Shown: positions 58,540-64,000 of the stretch, one piece after another
Layout of the letters: each line of letters opens with the position of its first letter
Position numbering within the stretch: the first letter of the stretch is position 1
Assembly (NCBI GenBank): GCA_024336345.1
Contig: JANFOG010000005.1
Location: 1,798,001-1,862,000, forward strand
Direction of reading: 5' to 3'
Length of the DNA stretch: 64,000 nt
Source: Mariannaea sp. PMI_226
Taxonomy: Eukaryota; Ascomycota; Sordariomycetes; Hypocreales; Nectriaceae
Position numbers and translations under genes: made by a program
Notes under the pieces: model-generated
What the model saw: only the letters and a program-made list of their open reading frames with translations
The model's database searches: none
Told to the model about the DNA's origin: nothing

Positions 58540-61500
58540 GGTGAAAAGACGGATTCGAGAGTTGCTGGGTGGCAACGGGCACGCTGTTGAATGAGGGGAT
58601 AGCGGTCCCAGCAAGATCGAGGGACGTCAAGGGGAACCCCAGGCAAGGGAAAATAAAATGATGATGATGATGCTGTAGCCTGGAGTTCAAGTGCAAGGGT
58701 CGCCGTCGAGATCCGAGAAGTGGGAGGGGGTGTGTTCGTCGGCAGAGCGAAGATAGGTTGCGTTGTGAGACGTCGGAAAGATGCAAAAGTTGAGTGTGTG
58801 GAGGAGAAGGAGGTCGGGGGAACAACGAGGGAAGTGGGGCGGGAGGTTCACAATTGAAGGCGGTCAACAGTGGTGGCGGCACAAGGGCCCAGGCGAAACA
58901 AGCAGCCTGTTGAGCCTAGGGCAGAAAAAAAAGATTGCGTTGTTATGGGTAGCGCACCTAAGCAGGTAGGATGTCCCCTAGTCGTGGTAGGGCCGCAGCA
59001 CCGGCGCCAAACGGGAGCCACGCAGTTAGTTGTGGGGATGGGGGACAGGATGAGGGAGCGAGGGAGCGAGGGAGAGAGGACAAGAGAGGAGGACAGGACT
59101 TGTGGTTTGGGTATTGGTTGTTGTCGGGTACAGCCCAGCAGTTATATGGATTTCTGTCTACCTGTGCTTGGCCTCTGGCTACGAGTGAGATGACGACTCG
59201 GGAGTGAACCAAAAGGTGGGAAAAGCGGGCTGAAAGCCAGAATGAGACAGAGTTGCTACGCATCCTACGCATACTATGTACATTGGCAGGCAACTAATAG
59301 CTTTGGAGGCAAACCCAACGAGAAAGCGGAGCCGTTGCCGGCCATGTGTTGTGCTGTGTTGGTCATTGATGGCCCAAGCTGATTGGACGGCAGGCCTGTG
59401 CTTGCTTGGCTTGGTTGTTGCTGGCCACCTGGACCACACCTTGACCTTGTTGCTTCAGTGCAACATTACCAATTACCTCCGGCGCTGCCTACCTAGGTGC
59501 CCTACCTAACTTAGGTACCTAGTACCAGACAAGTCCCTTTCTGCAAACCACGCGTGATGTCCTGGACCTCAAGTATCTGTTTAGTTATGTAGTGGAGTTC
59601 ATACCTGCATGGTGGAGGCGATTTGGTTGTGTTTGCCGCTGCAGTGGGCGAGTAAAAAGCCACCTACAGTGGGCAACACTTCACTCAGCAGTTGTCACGG
59701 GCGGTGGCATTTCAGCTTCAGTATGACCGTTTTTTTTGCCTTTCTTTTTATCCCCCCCCCCCCCTCCGGTCTCGAAGTTCGACGTGAAACAATGCGACTG
59801 CCCCCATCACATTCCTGTCAACGGATACGTTTTACATATTCTGACGACAATACAAGTATACCTTATAGCAGCGGTTGGCATCTGCACATAGCCTCAAGAG
59901 TCCACTGAATCCTCCGAAATCCCGTATGCTTGAGAACTCGTAAATACTTGGTGAAAGATAACCATCAACTGACGCTCTGTGAATTCTCCCAGCCAATGCA
60001 AATGCAAGGGGTAGACATCTGGAGTAAGGATCAAGTTTACCTCAGTTTCAGCATGTCCTTGTCCGGAGAAAGGGTCAATTGAACCGAGTCAATTGTGCGC
60101 TGTACGAATACACAAATTCGCCTTTTTTGGTTTGCTCGTTTCTGCGCTGCCCGTCTTGTCTCGGTCAATCCGGCGGCCGGCCACGGGTGCGGGAGCGGCG
60201 CACAGATTCCTACGAAAGAACCCCGCGTCCGGGCCGGCTTCGCATATTCAGCCAATTACCACGGGCATATCAAACAGACTAATAATTCAGCATGATATCT
60301 ACCAAGTCCCAAGCCTAGTAATAGACAGGAAGCGATAGGAATGCATGCCCAGTGGAGATCCAAGAATGCACTGTTTTTCGTCTTGGCTAATTGTCTTTTC
60401 CTCTCGTGCCACGATCACGGTGGCGCAACATGCGATGCCATTCCATAAAACGAAGCTACCACCAAGTTTCGATCACTTGAGCTAAGTCAAGACACCACCC
60501 ATCCATCCATCATCTGGTCATTCGTTCCTTTGAAAGAGACTAGCAGCCCACCCCTCCACTGCTGTAGTTACGTGCCAGGCTTAACCTGCGACTGCCCTGT
60601 TCATTGGCCCCCCCCCTTCTAGTGCAGGGTCCAAACAGGACGTAACTGACTCTGTGGAGTTGTCCATGCAGTGAAACGCTGTGGTCGAGACCATCACACC
60701 TTGGCATCGTGGCACTTTTGCAGCTTTCTGCTGTGATTATTTGTGGTGGGGAACCATTCCCATACCGCACCAGCCAGTGATCTGTCTTACCACATCCCAC
60801 CTTCACATAGCATCTGCATGTTCCTGGCAAATAGCAAAGCTCGCGGGGGATCATGTCGGAGGAAGACTGCACCAATGCTTAGCGAAAAAAAAAGAGGAAA
60901 AAGAAAATAAAAGACAAGAAAATGGAGCGACTGAAATGAAAGAAAAAAAGACAATCTTTCAATTTTCTTCAAGTGAGACAGACGAACCGCGAGTCGTTGC
61001 CGGAATAGCCCATTGATGTCGAGGCGTCAGTCTTTTTCGCTGGGGGGAACCTTTTGGGCTCCAATCCAAGGAGAGCGACATGATCCTTCGGGGCTACCGC
61101 ATGAACACACAATTCTCAATCTAGTTTGGCCGTCTTGCTTATTTTGTTGGTCTTTTTCTTGGAGCGATTTATTTCACCCCAACCTCGTTTCGTCAAGGTG
61201 AGCTATCGCAAGAAAAAGGACTGTCCAGACCGGAGGCTCAAGCTTCATGTTACGTCTTCCCAAGGTGTCTTGGGCTCCCTACCTGTTGGAGAGGTACTGT
61301 ACCTTGGATCCTCAAGGAATAGCATTGGTCAAACTGTGGCAATTGATAGAGCAGCAAGGAACAAGGCATTCAAAATTTTTATGCCTCATAGAAACAGTAA
61401 ACTGCAGATCGCAGCTCGCGCATCCATGTCATATACATAGCACACAGCACTCTTTTGATTTTATCCGAAATTCATGCAAATGACTAGTACAAGCCCTGGT

Positions 61501-61763
61501 TCCGGGAAGCTGGTCTCATCTGATCGGAGCCAGCCAACCGTCTCGTTGAAGCCCCGCGATCCCCATTGACCCAAGAATCCAGGGTCCACAGCTCGGGACC
61601 GCCCCACATTAAACTGATTATCTCTTATCGATTGTTAGATTTCTTATCGCTTATCAGCCAACTAACCTTGGAAAAATTTCTGGCTGGGAACCGGAGAGAA
61701 AGAATTCTGTATGGGGACGCGATATCTTACATCTACAACCCAACCCGCCCCCCAAAATAAAAG
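58540..61763. other. 3.2 kb divergent intergenic region between sts1 and nop13
   Basis: Holds the promoters of sts1 and nop13. It includes a GAGGGAGC-type run at 59055-59075, the AGGTAC-rich stretch at 59488-59525, a C14 run at 59751-59764, and an A-rich stretch at 60885-60960. Frames on both strands overlap and have no domain. No supported gene. Confidence 0.55.
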
Positions 61764-63029
61764 ATGGCAACCAAAGAGAAGAAAGAAAAAAAGTCAAAGA
61801 AGGCTTCCAAGCCAGAGGTGACACCAGAAGACAATGAACAGGTTATGGAAAACACCGAAGTTCCCGAGGAGACTGAAGAGTCGAACGAAGCCACCACCGA
61901 GCCAACGTCTTCCGGAAAACGCAAGGCTGATCTCGATGAGATTGAAGTCGATGTCAATCTCCCCGAGCCCCCTTCGAAACGTGCACGCCGTGCTTTGAAG
62001 AAGGGCAAGGCACTCCCTTCCAAGCAGGACAGCGACGACGAGAATCGATCCGGAGAGCAGAAGGACAAGAAGGACAATGGCCGTTCAGAGCATGGCGTCT
62101 GGATCGGCAACTTACCCTTCTATGTAACACCTCAGGAGCTGCGCAAGTGGCTAGTGGATAACTCTGGCGAGGTCATCTCTGACGAGATGATCACCCGAGT
62201 CAAGCTTCCAAAGAACAAGGACTCGGGACGGGATAAAGGTGCCAAACCCACCAACAAGGGTTTCGCATACGTCGACTTCACAGATATCGGTCCTAAGGTA
62301 GCCGCCATCGCCCTTTCTGAGACTGAACTCACTGGCCGAAAACTTCTTATCAAGGACGCCAAGTCCTTCGAAGGCCGCCCGAAAAAAGAACCTGAACCAG
62401 TGGAAGCTGGTGCCGAGCACAAGGACCGCAAGGAGCAGGTTGACCCCAATGCCAGCCGCAAAATCTTTGTTGGCAACATGAGTTTCAAGACGACCGAGGA
62501 AGATCTACATAGGCAGTTCGAGAAATGCGGCGAAATTGAATGGATCAAGGTCGCCACGTTTGAGGATACGGGCAAGTGCAAGGGTTACGGCTGGGTCAAG
62601 TTCAAGGATCCCGAGGCCGCAGCTTGGGCTGTCAAGGGCTTCGTGAAGATCAAGGAAGAGGTGGAAACGGAACAAGACTTTAAAGAGGATGACGATAATG
62701 ATGACGAGAAAGAAGAGTCACGCCAGAAGCAGTTCAAGACACGCAAGTGGTGGGTTAACCGTCTGCTCGGACGTGAGCTCAAGCTCGAGCTGGCCGAGGA
62801 TGACCAAGTGCGGTACAAGAAGCGATTCGGCAAGGACAGGAAGGTGGCCGACGAGAACCAGAACCCCCGAAACCGGCCGCCGCCACGAAAGTTCAACGAG
62901 AGAAGCACTGGCGGGGAGGCATCGGGAGGAGATGCGGCAAAGCCTCTGAAGACAGCTGCTGATATTTCAGTGGCACGACTGACTGGCGCCGTCGTTGAGC
63001 ATACAGGTACTAAGATGACGTTTGATTAG
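61764..63029 (+). CDS. nop13: Nucleolar RNA-binding protein Nop13, two RRMs
   Basis: A single-exon 421-residue protein. The first 105 residues are charged (MATKEKKEKKSKK and a Glu-rich part) with a basic block PSKRARRALKKGK near 74-86. RRM1 lies at about 109-205, with RNP2 VWIGNL and RNP1 KGFAYVDF. RRM2 starts at about 230, with RNP2 IFVGNM and RNP1 KGYGWVKF. An acidic insert DFKEDDDNDDEKEESRQKQ then precedes a WWVNRLLGRELKLELA strand, as in other fungal Nop13 proteins. The basic C-terminus suits nucleolar retention. In yeast, Nop13 sits in the nucleolus and is found in preribosomal complexes. The ATG is the first of the frame and has an A-rich context (AAAAGATG). No introns are needed. Confidence 0.93.
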   Translation: MATKEKKEKKSKKASKPEVTPEDNEQVMENTEVPEETEESNEATTEPTSSGKRKADLDEIEVDVNLPEPPSKRARRALKKGKALPSKQDSDDENRSGEQKDKKDNGRSEHGVWIGNLPFYVTPQELRKWLVDNSGEVISDEMITRVKLPKNKDSGRDKGAKPTNKGFAYVDFTDIGPKVAAIALSETELTGRKLLIKDAKSFEGRPKKEPEPVEAGAEHKDRKEQVDPNASRKIFVGNMSFKTTEEDLHRQFEKCGEIEWIKVATFEDTGKCKGYGWVKFKDPEAAAWAVKGFVKIKEEVETEQDFKEDDDNDDEKEESRQKQFKTRKWWVNRLLGRELKLELAEDDQVRYKKRFGKDRKVADENQNPRNRPPPRKFNERSTGGEASGGDAAKPLKTAADISVARLTGAVVEHTGTKMTFD

Positions 63030-63357
63030 GCAGTAGGTATAATGGACAGGCGAGAAAAAGAATTCACGTTTGATGATACCCAAAAAGAAAAACAGATGCC
63101 ACAGCTATCGATAATTCCCCTGGCCCAATGCGAATAGCTGCGTATTAGCTTGAGATTGCCTCCTTCATCACCATTAGTCACCATTTCCCCCATTCGGTTG
63201 ACCGGATGGGAGCGGGCCATCCGCCTCCCCGCATCTCAAGGGAATCAGGATACATAGGTTCCCCTCATCTTGTGAAACGACTTTTCTATCGCTTCTTTTC
63301 GCTGTTTCCATATGATTTAAAACTCAGCCAATCAATATAAGCAGTCTCTGATTCAAC
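63030..63357. other. Short intergenic region between nop13 and the DSBA-like gene
   Basis: The 3' region of nop13 and the promoter of the next gene in 328 bases. Nothing else is seen. Confidence 0.6.
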
Positions 63358-64000
63358 ATGTATCAGTCTACCATCTCCTTTACTATAGATACCACCTGCC
63401 CCTGGTTAGTCTTCCCTTATTCCTACTATCCCACGGGCGTGATATGTATAGTCCATATGAGGGCAGTATACTCTTGTACATGAGCTATTCCGCTTCCTAT
63501 TTGTTGAAGACACTCATCAATCCCGTGGTCATAGGACGTATCTAGCTAAGCAAAGGCAATACACCAGCTTTCCCTTACCTCTCCCTCCCTCGTCCTAGTT
63601 ACCCCGAGCCTGCCCAATGCTAACTTCCCTTGGATTGGCACGTAGACTTGGTAAAGCGCTCGCTGAAGTTGACTCTTCCTCGGTTGAGTTTGCCGTACGC
63701 TTTGTCCCTTTCCAAGAATCGCCAGATTTCCCGGCCACAGTTGATGACCGCTTTGAGAGGGCATTAGAGCACCAGCATGGAAACAATCGTGAAGCCCAGC
63801 GGCTTTTCCAGACTTACATGGCATCCCTTGCAGAGCCTCTGGGCGTTCCGATGAACTTCGTCGGTCCCACAGGGAACACCTTCAACGCCCACCGTATCAT
63901 TCAGACCGTTCAGCAGCGACGGGGGTCAGATGAAGCCAACCGCCTGGTTGACGCGCTGTTCCGTCTCTATTTCGGCGAAGGGAAGCACCCGGCGGCTGAC
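63358..64000 (+). CDS. DSBA/FrnE-like thioredoxin-fold protein, 5' part (runs off the window)
   Basis: The ATG at 63358 begins MYQSTISFTIDTTCPW, the typical start of fungal DSBA/FrnE-like proteins with a CPW active site; the coding exon would end at 63404 before a GTTAGT donor. The body resumes in the frame LARRLGKALAEV, then FAVRFVPFQESPDFPATV, QRLFQTYMASLAEPLGVPM, NFVGPTGNTFNAHRII and LVDALFRLYFGEGKHPAAD, open to the window end; these are DSBA helical-insert and strand motifs. The family comprises thiol oxidoreductases and related isomerases of the thioredoxin fold. The junction is unresolved: the best acceptor (CACGTAG ending 63645, with a GCTAAC branch) joins TG to A and makes TGA. An ATG at 63617 opens the body frame but would lose the active site. 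Either the splice site is unusual or the copy is damaged. Family call is good; gene model is not. Confidence 0.7.

Noticed and set aside
1..64000. CRISPR array, operon or phage-like structures
   Set aside because: No regularly spaced repeats; introns and gene content show a eukaryotic nuclear genome.

Overview
The window is nuclear DNA of a filamentous ascomycete, most likely a sordariomycete and probably Hypocreales; the order-level placement is inference. The signs are short spliceosomal introns of 50-98 bases with GTRNGT-like donors and CTAAC/CTGAC-like branch sites, long intergenic regions, and pan-fungal genes, including wetA, a conidium-maturation regulator known only from filamentous ascomycetes. 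I see no prokaryotic gene organisation, rRNA, convincing tRNA, CRISPR array or intact transposon.

Layout. 1.5-4.1 kb (+): a DUF3433 multi-pass membrane protein. 8.7-10.9 kb (+): a TRP-like / flavin-carrier (FLC) membrane protein with a small 3' exon. 12.4-14.1 kb (-): wetA. 17.0-17.9 kb (-): an orphan 293-residue protein. 17.9-25.5 kb: no recognisable gene. 25.5-27.1 kb (+): a five-exon AIM24/DUF124-family protein with a Pro/Gln-rich N-terminus. 28.5-30.5 kb (+): a disordered protein with a PAM2-like motif whose frame carries one in-frame TAG. 32.5-34.1 kb (-): a C2H2 zinc-finger protein. 34.1-42.7 kb: no recognisable gene. 42.7-45.2 kb (-): a second, larger C2H2 protein in four exons. 49.3 kb (+): a small Cys-rich protein.

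From 50.8 kb to the end the window is denser and mostly housekeeping: dap1 (haem-binding cytochrome-b5-like, -), mgr3 (mitochondrial i-AAA protease adaptor, +), rad52 (recombination, -), sts1/cut8 (nuclear proteasome tether, -), nop13 (nucleolar two-RRM protein, +) and the 5' part of a DSBA/FrnE-like thioredoxin-fold protein (+) cut by the window edge. dap1 and mgr3 are head-to-head across 371 bases; mgr3 and rad52 converge.

I resolved exon structures by hand from frame continuity, splice signals and protein motifs. The most useful points are the single TAG inside the PAM2-type gene, a Cys-rich terminal exon of the larger C2H2 gene hidden behind an intron with a 19-base G run, the start codon of rad52 on an 8-base exon, a recovered first exon of sts1, and a first junction in the last gene that does not resolve. 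Two short intergenic words, TACTCCGTAC and AGGTAGGTACCT, recur across the window. I found no evidence of a gene cluster or a multi-gene new system.
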